A stretch of DNA of 64,000 bases from Clostridia bacterium (GTDB lineage: Bacteria > Bacillota > Clostridia > TANB77 > CAG-508): the NCBI GenBank assembly GCA_900770385.1, contig CAAGKK010000037.1, positions 1 through 64,000 on the forward strand, in the 5' to 3' direction. This document shows, one piece after another, positions 33,092 to 42,434 of this stretch. The stretch's first letter is position 1, and the number at the start of each line of letters is the position of its first letter. The notes beneath the pieces are model-generated. The model was not told the origin of the DNA. It ran no database searches and was given only the letters and a program-made list of their open reading frames with translations. The translations under genes and the position numbers were made by a program.

Positions 33092-34240
33092 ATGGTAACT
33101 TCATTTGAGAATAAGAATAGTAAAGTAGTTCAAAACAGACCAATTGATTTCATATTATTAGTAGATGTTTTAATCATGCTTGCACTAGGTATTATTATGG
33201 TCATGTCAGCGAGTTCACCTACATCTTTAGCAGAAACAGGAAAAAGTTATACATATGTAAAAACACAAGCAATAAGTGCTGTACTTGGATTAATTGGAAT
33301 GTTTATTATATCAAAAATTAACTACAATTTATATAAAAAATTTTATAAGTTAATATACTTTGTAGTGGTTGTTTTACTAGCTTCAGTAGCTGTAATTGGA
33401 AAAGGAGCAGGTGGAGCAAAAAGATGGATAGATTTAGGATTTATAAGTTTCCAACCATCCGAACTTGCTAAAATAGGCCTTATTATATTTTATTCTGCTT
33501 TGTTATCTAACAATAAAGAAAGAATAAGTCAATTATGGGGTGGTTTTTTATATCCAATGTTATTTTTGGTTCCAGTTGTTGCAATTTTAATTGGATTACA
33601 AAATCATTTAAGTGCTACTATTTTAATTGTAGCAATTGTATCTATTTTAATGCTTATGGCGGGTAGTAAATTTAGATATTTTGTTTCATTTGGTGTGCCA
33701 GGTGTTGGAATATTAGGTACTATTATGCTTATTTATGCAAAAGTAACAGGTAAGGGAGCTTTTAGAATTAATAGATTAGTAGCATTTCTTGATCCATTTA
33801 AATATGTTAAAGAAATAGGTTGGCAGACAGTGCAAAGTTTATATGCAATAGGATCAGGAGGATTATTTGGAGTAGGACTAGGAAAGAGTACACAAAAATA
33901 TTTATATTTACCTGAAGCACACAATGACTTTATATTTTCAATAATAGCAGAAGAATTAGGATTTGTAGGATGTGTTTTTGTTATTGTATTATTTGCAATA
34001 TTTATATGGAGAGGTATTATAATTGCAATGAAAGCACCAGATATGTTTAGTAGTTTATTAGCAGTAGGTATAACTACAATGGTAGGGTTACAGGCAATAA
34101 TTAATATAGCTGTTGTAACATCTTCAATGCCAAATACAGGTATGCCATTGCCATTTTTTAGCTATGGAGGTACATCACTTTTAATAATGTTATGTTCAGT
34201 GGGAATCTTATTAAACATATCAAGATGTGCAAAAAAATAA
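33092..34240 (+). CDS. ftsW: FtsW/SpoVE-type SEDS glycosyltransferase
   Basis: It polymerises septal peptidoglycan with its partner class B PBP. The 382 residues hold about ten membrane segments and the SEDS signatures GGAKRWIDLGFISFQPSELAKIG, LPEAHNDFIFSIIAEELGF and the terminal TGMPLPFFSYGGTSLL. The window has a single SEDS gene beside a single PASTA-type class B PBP, so it may serve as FtsW, SpoVE or both. Confidence 0.93.
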   Translation: MVTSFENKNSKVVQNRPIDFILLVDVLIMLALGIIMVMSASSPTSLAETGKSYTYVKTQAISAVLGLIGMFIISKINYNLYKKFYKLIYFVVVVLLASVAVIGKGAGGAKRWIDLGFISFQPSELAKIGLIIFYSALLSNNKERISQLWGGFLYPMLFLVPVVAILIGLQNHLSATILIVAIVSILMLMAGSKFRYFVSFGVPGVGILGTIMLIYAKVTGKGAFRINRLVAFLDPFKYVKEIGWQTVQSLYAIGSGGLFGVGLGKSTQKYLYLPEAHNDFIFSIIAEELGFVGCVFVIVLFAIFIWRGIIIAMKAPDMFSSLLAVGITTMVGLQAIINIAVVTSSMPNTGMPLPFFSYGGTSLLIMLCSVGILLNISRCAKK

Positions 34241-34287
34241 ATATAATTGTAAAGAAATATACAGATATTTTTAGAAAGGAAAAAAAT

Positions 34288-35388
34288 ATGAAAGTTATAA
34301 TAGCAGCAGCTGGTACAGCAGGGCACATTAACCCAGGAATATCAATTGCAAATAAAATAATGCAAGAAGAGCCATCTTCTGAAATAATATTCATCGGAAC
34401 AAATAGAGGTTTAGAAAAAGATTTAGTATCTAGAGCTGGATATAAATTAGAGACAATAGATGCGTATGGTTTAACACTATCTAATATAACTAAAATATTT
34501 AAAATATTAAAGGGATTTAGAGAGGCTAAAAAAATAATAAAAGACTTTAAACCGGACATAGTAATTGGTACAGGTGGATATATATGTGGAGCAGTAATTA
34601 CCCAAGCTCATAAATTACATATTCCAACAATGTTACATGAAAGCAACGCATTTCCAGGAAAAGCTGTAAAAATGTTAGCTAAAAGCACAGATACAATATT
34701 AGTAGCATTTGAAGATGCAAAAGAAAGAATAAATGGTGCTAAAAAGATAGTTGTTACTGGAACACCTACCAAAATTAAATCGCTTAATTTAAGTCAAGAT
34801 GAAAAAAATAGAAAAATTAAAGAAATAGGATTAAGTGAAGAAAAGCCAATCTTACTAGTATTTGGAGGTAGCCAAGGAGCTAAGGCAATAAATGATGCAA
34901 TTTTAAAATTAATTAATGATAAAAAAATAAAAGACTATCAAATGATATGGGCACCAGGGCCAAAACAATATGAAATAATCAAAGAAGAATTAATGAAAAA
35001 AGGAACAGACATTGATAATATTCCTCAAGTAAAAATATATTCATACATATACAATATGGAAGAAATGATGAATATAGCAGATTTAATAATATGTAGAAGT
35101 GGAGCAATGACAGTAACAGAAGTAGCAAAAGTGGGAAAAGTAGCAATATTTGTTCCTTTACCTGGAGTATCACAAAATCATCAAGAATATAATGCAAAAG
35201 TTTTAGAAAAAAGAGGAGCAGCAAGAATAATATTAAATAAAGACTTAGAAACAATAGATTTAAATCAATATATAGAAGAACTAATATTAAATAAGAGTCT
35301 TTTAAACGAAATGGAAAAGAAATCAAAAGATGTCTCTTTAAATGATGTGGAAGATAAAATATATAAGGAAATAAAAGAATTATTATAA
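34288..35388 (+). CDS. murG: UDP-GlcNAc:lipid I GlcNAc transferase MurG
   Basis: It makes lipid II. AGAAAGGAAA before ATG 34288 gives a 366-residue protein starting MKVIIAAAGTAGHINPGISIANK, the normal MurG start; an upstream ATG in frame would add 32 residues that overlap ftsW. Further signatures: IGTNRGLEKDLV, PDIVIGTGGYICGAV, LHESNAFPGK, LLVFGGSQGAKAIND and CRSGAMTVTEVAKVGKVAIFVPLP. Last gene of the cluster. Confidence 0.96.
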   Translation: MKVIIAAAGTAGHINPGISIANKIMQEEPSSEIIFIGTNRGLEKDLVSRAGYKLETIDAYGLTLSNITKIFKILKGFREAKKIIKDFKPDIVIGTGGYICGAVITQAHKLHIPTMLHESNAFPGKAVKMLAKSTDTILVAFEDAKERINGAKKIVVTGTPTKIKSLNLSQDEKNRKIKEIGLSEEKPILLVFGGSQGAKAINDAILKLINDKKIKDYQMIWAPGPKQYEIIKEELMKKGTDIDNIPQVKIYSYIYNMEEMMNIADLIICRSGAMTVTEVAKVGKVAIFVPLPGVSQNHQEYNAKVLEKRGAARIILNKDLETIDLNQYIEELILNKSLLNEMEKKSKDVSLNDVEDKIYKEIKELL

Positions 35389-35431
35389 CAATAAAGTTAC
35401 AGAAAAATTAAGTTTTTATGACAAATAGAGA

Positions 35432-35463
35432 AAAGTGGCAAAATACAGTCACTTTCTTTTTTT
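35432..35463 (+). terminator. Terminator after murG
   Basis: AAAGTG pairs with CACTTT across a 12-base loop, followed by CTTTTTTT. The stem is short, but the U-run is strong. Confidence 0.6.
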
Positions 35464-35511
35464 ATTTAGTACAAACGGTCGAAAACTGTAAAAGAATGCG
35501 TTGGAAAAAGC

Positions 35512-35540
35512 TTGAAAATATGTAGAAGTAGAGATATAGT
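35512..35540 (+). promoter_or_regulatory. Promoter of the DUF6514 gene
   Basis: TTGAAA, a 17-base spacer and TATAGT lie 26 bases before the start codon. Confidence 0.6.
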
Positions 35541-35566
35541 TATTTTGTATACAATAAGGGGGAGTT

Positions 35567-35887
35567 ATGAAGCATTTTTACGGAGGGACTTTTATAAATC
35601 GAGGCGATTTAAGAAAAGTTGGTATAGAATATCCAATTAAATTGGAATATTATAAAACAATACCCAATAATGAATTATTAAAAAATACAAATGAAGTAAA
35701 ATATGGAATAGAGGTTGTAAAAACATCTTATATACATGATGAAGTAAAAATAGAAAATAAAGAGATGTTAGGCTTAACAAGAGATGAGAATATAGTAAAT
35801 AAAATACTAGACATATTGAAAAGAAATGAGGTTACACCAATTAGTGCTGGCTATGTTATTGAAGATTTATTAAAAGAAATGATTTAA
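35567..35887 (+). CDS. DUF6514-family small protein
   Basis: GGGGGAG precedes the ATG. The 106 residues include KYGIEVVKTSYIHDEVKIENKEM and a C-terminal RNEVTPISAGYVIEDLL, a pattern I know from DUF6514 proteins of Clostridia; function unknown. Cytoplasmic, mixed alpha/beta. Single-gene unit with its own promoter and terminator. Confidence 0.75.
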   Translation: MKHFYGGTFINRGDLRKVGIEYPIKLEYYKTIPNNELLKNTNEVKYGIEVVKTSYIHDEVKIENKEMLGLTRDENIVNKILDILKRNEVTPISAGYVIEDLLKEMI

Positions 35888-35909
35888 GAATGAATATATA
35901 TTCATTCTT
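35886..35909 (+). terminator. Terminator of the DUF6514 gene
   Basis: AAGAATGAATA and TATTCATTCTT form a perfect palindrome with a minimal loop, followed by ATTTTAT; it overlaps the stop codon. Confidence 0.7.
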
Positions 35910-35994
35910 ATTTTATATATTTATTTATAAAATTACTTGAAACTTTAATAAATATAGTATAGAATTTATAAGATATTAAAGATAGGAGAAAATA

Positions 35995-37980
35995 ATGGCA
36001 GATAAATTAATTATTGTTGAGTCTCCTGCAAAAGCAGGAACAATAAAAAAATTCCTTGGAGGAAATACAAAAGTTGTCGCTTCTATGGGACATATAAGAG
36101 ATTTACCTAAATCAAAATTAGGAGTAGACATAGAAAATGATTTTGAACCAGATTATATAAATATTAGAGGAAAAGGAGATTTAATAAAATCATTAAAAAA
36201 CGATGCTAAAAATGCAAAACAAGTATATTTAGCAACTGACCCTGACCGAGAAGGAGAAGCAATAGCATGGCATTTGGCTAATATACTAAATATAAATGAA
36301 GAAACAAAATGTAGAGTAACATTTAATGAAATAACAAAAGATGCAGTAAAAGAAGCAATAAAAAAACCAAGGAAAGTTGATAAAAATTTAATAGATGCAC
36401 AACAGGCTAGAAGAGTTTTAGATAGAATAGTAGGATACAAAATTAGTCCTATACTTTGGAAAAAAGTTAGAAGAGGATTATCTGCAGGAAGAGTACAATC
36501 AGTTGCAGTTAAGTTAATTGTTGATAGAGAAGAAGAAATAGAAAAGTTCGTGCCAGAAGAATATTGGAATATGTATGCTTGCTTAAAAAAAGATGAAGAT
36601 ATATTTAAAGCAAAATTAGTAGGTAAAAATAATAAAAAAATTGAATTGCATACAAAAGAAGATGTAGATAGTATTTTAAAAGAGATAGATAAGGCTACAT
36701 ATATTGTTGAAGAAATAAAAAAATCACAAAGAAAAAGAACACCTGCCCCACCTTTTACAACAAGTACAATGCAGCAAGAAGCATCAAGAAAATTAGGTTT
36801 TACATTAAAAAAGACAATGTCTGTTGCTCAGGGGTTATATGAAGGAGTAAAAGTTCCACAAAAAGGAACAGTAGGTCTTATTACATATATGAGAACAGAT
36901 TCTACAAGAATCTCAGAAGTAGCAAGAAATATGGCTAAAGAACAAATAACAAAAACATATGGCGAGCAATACTATGAAAATAGATTTTATAAAACTAAAG
37001 CAGATGCACAAGATGCACATGAAGCCATAAGACCAACTTATATTGATTTAACACCTAATGATTTAAAAGAAAATTTAACTAAAGATCAATTTAAATTATA
37101 TCAATTAATATATAATAGATTTTTAGCAAGCCAAATGTCACAGGCAATTTACGATACAGTTTCAGTAAAAATAAATGCAGATAAATATAACTTTAAAGCA
37201 AATGGACAAACATTAAAATTTAAAGGATTTATGGCTCTATATGTTGAATCTAAAGATACAGAAGAAAAAGAAGAAGAAAATAAAATACCAGAATTATTAG
37301 AAAATGATATTTTGGAAAAAGTAGATATTGAAAATGTTCAGAGTTTTACAGAACCACCACCTAGATTTACAGAAGCAAGTTTAGTAAAAACACTAGAAGA
37401 AAAAGGAATCGGTAGACCAAGCACATATTCACCAACAATTACTACTATAATAGAAAGAAGATACATAGAAAAGGATAAAAAGCAACTAGTTCCAACAGAA
37501 TTAGGAAAAGTTGTAAATAAACTTCTAGTAGATAATTTTACAGATATATTAAGTGAAGAATTCACAGCAAATATGGAAACTGAATTTGACCAAATTTCAA
37601 TAGGAAAATTACCATGGAAACAAGTTATAAGAGAGTTTTATGGACCTTTTAAAGAAGAGCTAGATAAAGCAAATGAGGAATTAGAACATGTTGAATTAGT
37701 AGAAGAAGTTTCAGATGTTCCATGTGAGAAGTGTGGAAGAATGATGGTTATTAAATATGGAAGATATGGAAAATTTTTGGCTTGTCCAGGTTATCCAGAA
37801 TGTAAAAATACAAAACCATTTGTACAAACATTAGATGTCCCATGCCCAAAGTGTGGAGGAAAAATCCAAATAAGGAAAAGCAAAAAAAGAAGAAATTATT
37901 ATATATGCGAAAATAATCCAGAAAAATGTGATTATATATCATGGAATAAACCTCAAAAAGAAAAGAAAAAAGAAAAATAG
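35995..37980 (+). CDS. topA: DNA topoisomerase I
   Basis: It relaxes negative supercoils. The 661-residue protein has the Toprim domain (LIIVESPAKAGTIKKFLGG; ATDPDREGEAIAWHL), the type IA core with the active Tyr in GLITYMRTDSTRIS, QDAHEAIRPT, and two C-terminal zinc ribbons (CEKCGRMMVIKYGRYGKFLAC.G.PEC; CPKCGGKIQIRKSK..NYYIC). Complete. GGAG precedes the ATG. Confidence 0.97.
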   Translation: MADKLIIVESPAKAGTIKKFLGGNTKVVASMGHIRDLPKSKLGVDIENDFEPDYINIRGKGDLIKSLKNDAKNAKQVYLATDPDREGEAIAWHLANILNINEETKCRVTFNEITKDAVKEAIKKPRKVDKNLIDAQQARRVLDRIVGYKISPILWKKVRRGLSAGRVQSVAVKLIVDREEEIEKFVPEEYWNMYACLKKDEDIFKAKLVGKNNKKIELHTKEDVDSILKEIDKATYIVEEIKKSQRKRTPAPPFTTSTMQQEASRKLGFTLKKTMSVAQGLYEGVKVPQKGTVGLITYMRTDSTRISEVARNMAKEQITKTYGEQYYENRFYKTKADAQDAHEAIRPTYIDLTPNDLKENLTKDQFKLYQLIYNRFLASQMSQAIYDTVSVKINADKYNFKANGQTLKFKGFMALYVESKDTEEKEEENKIPELLENDILEKVDIENVQSFTEPPPRFTEASLVKTLEEKGIGRPSTYSPTITTIIERRYIEKDKKQLVPTELGKVVNKLLVDNFTDILSEEFTANMETEFDQISIGKLPWKQVIREFYGPFKEELDKANEELEHVELVEEVSDVPCEKCGRMMVIKYGRYGKFLACPGYPECKNTKPFVQTLDVPCPKCGGKIQIRKSKKRRNYYICENNPEKCDYISWNKPQKEKKKEK

Positions 37981-38002
37981 CGTTTGCTATTTTTCTTTTT
38001 TT
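37966..38002 (+). terminator. topA terminator
   Basis: A 16-bp stem ending in AATAGC/GCTATT closes a GTTT loop and runs into a T-rich tail. It overlaps the last codons of topA. Confidence 0.85.
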
Positions 38003-38048
38003 ATAGTATAATAATACACTAAGATAATTGGATATATTGGAGGAAATA

Positions 38049-40967
38049 ATGTCAGAAAATTCAAATAGCATAAAAGTCCATGATAGAGAATTTAAAGAGA
38101 TAATTAATAAAATATTTGAGCAAGAATTTAAAGAAGAAAACAAATTTAGTGAACTTATAAAACAAATAAAATTTTCACCAAATTTTATTTTTGATTTTGA
38201 GACTAATTCTCTTCAAATATTATTTGAAGAGAATAATGAAGCTAATTCTTCAAAAGATTTGAATATATTTTATAATGATATTCAACATAAAAAAAATATA
38301 GAAAATGGAGAAACCAATCTTTTAATTAAAGCAGATTCACAGATTTATAGGATAATATTGAGTAAATATGTTGATATAATTCATTTTATAAACGGCAAGA
38401 ATGGAAAAACATATTATACTAAAAAATACTATAATGAAAAAATTTTAGTGAGGCTTGCAGCATTAGAAGAAATAATAGATTATGCTATAAGAAATGAATT
38501 AAAAATATATTTAAATAATAGTGAAACTAGAATATTTCCTAACAATATAAAATTAGAATATGAACTAATAGATTATTCTAATTATTGTGCATTAGCATTA
38601 AAAAATAATATACAGGATTTTCAAAACATTATTTATTCTAAAGAAAAGGTATATATAATTTATAAAAATATAATTTATAGATGTGACAATGATTTTATAA
38701 AAAATGAATTAAAATTATTAGAAACATATTTAAGCAATAGTATAAGTGAAATAAAATTAAAAAAAGAAGATTTAACTACTTTCTTTTCTTTAATAATGCC
38801 TAAAATAGAAAAAAGAATAAAGATAGAGAATTTAGATTTATATAAATATAAACCGGAAGATTTAAAAATAAAATTATATTTAGATTTTAACGAAAAAAAT
38901 TATATTGTAGCAAGTGTAAAATTTAGCTACAAAGAAAAAGAATTTGATCCATTAATTGAGGAACCTAAAGATATAAAAAGAAATATTTTACAAGAATCAA
39001 TATTTTTAAATAAGTTAAGAAAAACAGGATTTTTGTATGATAATAAAAACAAGGTATTTGTAATTAATAATAATGATGAAATTTATAAATTTATTACTAA
39101 TCAAATAGAAAAATATCAAAAATGGGCACAAATATATACAACAGATAAATTTAATTCAAAAAAAGCAAGAACAAATAATAAAATAAAAATGGGAGTCAAA
39201 ATAGATAATGGACTTCTTAATATAAATTTTGAAGATATAAAATTCGATAAAGAAGAATTAAAAGAAATATTACAAAAATATAAATTAAAAAAGAAATATT
39301 ATAGATTAAAAGATGGAACATTTATAGATTTAGAAGATAATCAAGAAATAGAGTTTATAGACAGCATTTTAACAGGAATGGATATATCTTATAAAGAAAT
39401 AGAAGATAATATTCAATTACCAATAAACCGAAGCTTTTATTTAGAAAAACTTTTGAATTCTAATTCAAATGTTGATGTAAATATAGATGAAAGCTATAGC
39501 AAAGTAATAGAAAAAGCAGAAGATTTAGAAAATACAGGAAAAATACCAACACAATTAGAGAAAATTTTAAGAGACTATCAAAAAGTCGGATTCAATTGGC
39601 TAAAAACATTAGATAAATACAATTTTGGAGGAATTTTAGCAGATGATATGGGGTTAGGAAAAACAGTGCAAGTGTTAGCTGTTTTGCTTGACTATGTAAA
39701 AAATACTAATTCTAAAAGATCTTCTATAGTTGTAGCTCCAAGTTCATTAGCATTAAACTGGTGTAATGAAGCTAAAAAGTTTGCTGACGAATTAAAAGTT
39801 TTAATAGTTAATGGTGATGCAATAGAGAGAAAGAAAAAAATAAATGAGATACCTAATTATGATTTAGTTATAACATCATATGATTTATTAAAGAGAGACA
39901 TAGAAGAATATAAAGAACTAAATTATCAGTTTAGATTTATTATAGCAGATGAAGCTCAATATATAAAAAATAATAATACTAAAAATGCAAAGGCAATTAA
40001 ACAAATAAATGCAGATACTAAATATGCATTAACAGGAACACCAATAGAAAACTCATTAAACGAATTATGGTCTATTTTTGATTTTATTATGCCAGACTAT
40101 TTATTTACATATAAAAAATTTAAACAAAATTTTGAAACTCAAATAGTAAAAGAAAATGATGAAAAAGCATTATACAAATTGAAATTATTAATAGAACCAT
40201 TTGTTTTGAGAAGAACTAAAAAAGAAGTATTAAAAGAATTACCAGATAAAGCAACCAGTATATTAAGTAACGAAATGACAGAAGAACAAGAAAAAATATA
40301 TTTAAGTTATTTAGCACAAGCAAAAAATGAATTAAATCAAGAAATAGAAGAAAAGGGATTTGAACAAACAAGAATAAAAATATTAGCTTTATTAACCAGA
40401 CTAAGACAAATTTGTTGCCATCCATCTTTATTCGTTTCAAATTATAAGGGCGAAAGTGGAAAATTAAATCAATGTATTGAATTGGTGAAAGATGGAATAA
40501 ATAGTGGACACAAAATGCTCTTATTTTCTGGATATACTTCTATGTTTGAAATAATAGAAAAAGAATTAAACAAAAATAATATTTCCTACTTAAAATTAAC
40601 TGGTAAAACTAAAGTTAGTGAAAGATTAGAATTAATAAATGAATTTAATAACAATAATGATATTAAAGTTTTTCTAATTTCTTTAAAAGCAGGTGGTACA
40701 GGAATAAATTTGACTTCTGCAGATATGGTAATTCACTATGATCCATGGTGGAATATATCAGTAGAAAATCAGGCAACTGATAGAACACATAGAATAGGCC
40801 AAACAAAAAAAGTGCAAGTATATAAATTAATAACTAAAAACTCAATAGAAGAAAAAATATATGATTTACAAAAAAGAAAAGAAGAACTTATTGATAATAT
40901 GCTAAGCATAGATACAAAATTTATAAATAAATTATCTAAAGAAGATATACTTGGACTATTTGAATAA
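38049..40967 (+). CDS. SNF2-family helicase-like ATPase
   Basis: TGGAGG lies 6 bases before ATG 38049. The 972-residue protein has an N-terminal bacterial SNF2-associated region without clear motifs (about 1-490) and a complete SNF2 motor: GGILADDMGLGKTVQVLAVL (Walker A), VVAPSSLALNW, FIIADEAQYIKN (motif II), ALTGTPIENSLNELWSIFDF, then the second lobe with LLFSGYTSMFEII and QATDRTHRIGQTKKVQVYKL (motif VI). No N-terminal SWIM zinc finger is visible, unlike many relatives. Role in DNA or transcription remodelling is inferred. Confidence 0.93.
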   Translation: MSENSNSIKVHDREFKEIINKIFEQEFKEENKFSELIKQIKFSPNFIFDFETNSLQILFEENNEANSSKDLNIFYNDIQHKKNIENGETNLLIKADSQIYRIILSKYVDIIHFINGKNGKTYYTKKYYNEKILVRLAALEEIIDYAIRNELKIYLNNSETRIFPNNIKLEYELIDYSNYCALALKNNIQDFQNIIYSKEKVYIIYKNIIYRCDNDFIKNELKLLETYLSNSISEIKLKKEDLTTFFSLIMPKIEKRIKIENLDLYKYKPEDLKIKLYLDFNEKNYIVASVKFSYKEKEFDPLIEEPKDIKRNILQESIFLNKLRKTGFLYDNKNKVFVINNNDEIYKFITNQIEKYQKWAQIYTTDKFNSKKARTNNKIKMGVKIDNGLLNINFEDIKFDKEELKEILQKYKLKKKYYRLKDGTFIDLEDNQEIEFIDSILTGMDISYKEIEDNIQLPINRSFYLEKLLNSNSNVDVNIDESYSKVIEKAEDLENTGKIPTQLEKILRDYQKVGFNWLKTLDKYNFGGILADDMGLGKTVQVLAVLLDYVKNTNSKRSSIVVAPSSLALNWCNEAKKFADELKVLIVNGDAIERKKKINEIPNYDLVITSYDLLKRDIEEYKELNYQFRFIIADEAQYIKNNNTKNAKAIKQINADTKYALTGTPIENSLNELWSIFDFIMPDYLFTYKKFKQNFETQIVKENDEKALYKLKLLIEPFVLRRTKKEVLKELPDKATSILSNEMTEEQEKIYLSYLAQAKNELNQEIEEKGFEQTRIKILALLTRLRQICCHPSLFVSNYKGESGKLNQCIELVKDGINSGHKMLLFSGYTSMFEIIEKELNKNNISYLKLTGKTKVSERLELINEFNNNNDIKVFLISLKAGGTGINLTSADMVIHYDPWWNISVENQATDRTHRIGQTKKVQVYKLITKNSIEEKIYDLQKRKEELIDNMLSIDTKFINKLSKEDILGLFE

Positions 40968-40992
40968 ATTTGAAAGACAGAAAGGTGCAAAT

Positions 40993-42342
40993 ATGAAAGA
41001 TTATATAGTAATAATAGGAGGAGGATTGGCTGGATGCGAAGCAGCTTACCAGATTGCTAAAAGAGGAATAAAAGTAAAATTATATGAAATGAAGCCAGTA
41101 AAATTTTCTCCTGCACATACAAATTCAAATTTAGCAGAAATAGTATGTAGCAATTCACTAAAGTCTAATTTATTAACAAATGCTTGTGGACTATTAAAAG
41201 AAGAACTACGAAATTTAGATTCTTTATTAATAAAATGTGCAGATGAAACTTCAGTTCCAGCAGGACAGGCATTAGCGGTTGATAGGGAAAAGTTTTCAGA
41301 ATTAGTTACAAAAAGGATAAAAGAAAATCCTAATATAGAAATAATAAATAAAGAAGTAAAACAAATAGAAAAAGATGCTATTACAATTATAGCAACAGGA
41401 CCTTTAACTTCTGAAGGCTTAATAAATCAAGTATTAAAACTAACAGGAGAAGAACAATTATATTTTTATGATGCTGCAGCTCCAATTATTTTGAAAGATA
41501 GCATAAATTTTGATATAGCTTTTTATGGAGATAGATATAGTCAAGAAAAAAAGAAAGAAGAAACAATAGAAGAATGGAAAGAAAGACAAAATAAAGAAAC
41601 TAAAGACTATATAAACTTGCCTATGAATAAGGATGAATACGAAGAATTTATCCAAGAGTTAATAAATGCGGAAGTAGTAGAATTACATGAATTTGAAAAA
41701 AGAGAAATATTTGAAGGTTGTATGCCAATTGAAATTATGGCTAAAAGAGGAAACGATACTCTAAGATTTGGGCCATTAAAACCAGTTGGATTTGATGATC
41801 CAAAAACAGCAAAGAGGCCATATGCAGTGGTTCAATTACGACAAGATAATAAAAGTGGAACTATTTTTAATATGGTAGGATTTCAAACCAACTTAAAATT
41901 CGGGGAGCAAAAAAGAGTATTTTCTCTAATACCAGGGCTAGAAAAAGCAGAGTTCGTAAAATATGGTGTAATGCATAGAAATACATATATAAATTCTACT
42001 AAATTACTAGATCAAACATATCAATTAATAAAAAACAAAAATGTATATTTTGCTGGTCAAATTACAGGAGTAGAAGGATATGTAGAATCAATTTCTTCTG
42101 GTTTAATAGCAGGAATAAATGCAGTTCAGAATTTTAATAAAAAAGATAAAATAATATTTCCTAAAGAAACAGTTTTGGGAGCTTTAAGCCAATATATATC
42201 AACACCAAATAAAAAATTTCAACCAATGAATGCAAACTTTGGAATACTGCCAGAACTAGATGAAAAGATAAAAGATAAAAAAATAAGATATGAGCAAATG
42301 GCTATAAGGTCTTTAAAAATTATAAAAAGTAAAGAAATATAA
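40993..42342 (+). CDS. trmFO: Folate-dependent tRNA (m5U54) methyltransferase TrmFO
   Basis: AAAGGTG points to ATG 40993, giving 449 residues. The FAD loop VIIGGGLAGCEAAYQIAKRG lies at the N-terminus, followed by ALAVDREKFSELV, CMPIEIMAKRGNDTLRFGPLKPVG, QLRQDNKSGTIFNMVGFQTNL and FAGQITGVEGYVESISSGLIAGINA, all diagnostic of TrmFO (older name Gid). Often next to topA in Firmicutes; here the SNF2 gene lies between them. Confidence 0.96.
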   Translation: MKDYIVIIGGGLAGCEAAYQIAKRGIKVKLYEMKPVKFSPAHTNSNLAEIVCSNSLKSNLLTNACGLLKEELRNLDSLLIKCADETSVPAGQALAVDREKFSELVTKRIKENPNIEIINKEVKQIEKDAITIIATGPLTSEGLINQVLKLTGEEQLYFYDAAAPIILKDSINFDIAFYGDRYSQEKKKEETIEEWKERQNKETKDYINLPMNKDEYEEFIQELINAEVVELHEFEKREIFEGCMPIEIMAKRGNDTLRFGPLKPVGFDDPKTAKRPYAVVQLRQDNKSGTIFNMVGFQTNLKFGEQKRVFSLIPGLEKAEFVKYGVMHRNTYINSTKLLDQTYQLIKNKNVYFAGQITGVEGYVESISSGLIAGINAVQNFNKKDKIIFPKETVLGALSQYISTPNKKFQPMNANFGILPELDEKIKDKKIRYEQMAIRSLKIIKSKEI

Positions 42343-42373
42343 TATTACATTTATATTACATAAAGTCAATATA

Positions 42374-42402
42374 TTGTAAAAAAATAGAAATTATGCTATA
42401 TT
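42374..42402 (+). promoter_or_regulatory. Promoter of the coiled-coil protein gene
   Basis: TTGTAA, a 17-base spacer and TATATT lie 33 bases before the start codon. Confidence 0.6.
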
Positions 42403-42434
42403 ATATATAATATTGTGGTATAAAGGAGAGTTTT

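Noticed and set aside
40951..40992. Longer TrmFO start at 40951
   Set aside because: It would overlap the SNF2 gene and lacks a ribosome site; ATG 40993 is directly followed by the FAD-binding segment expected at the N-terminus.
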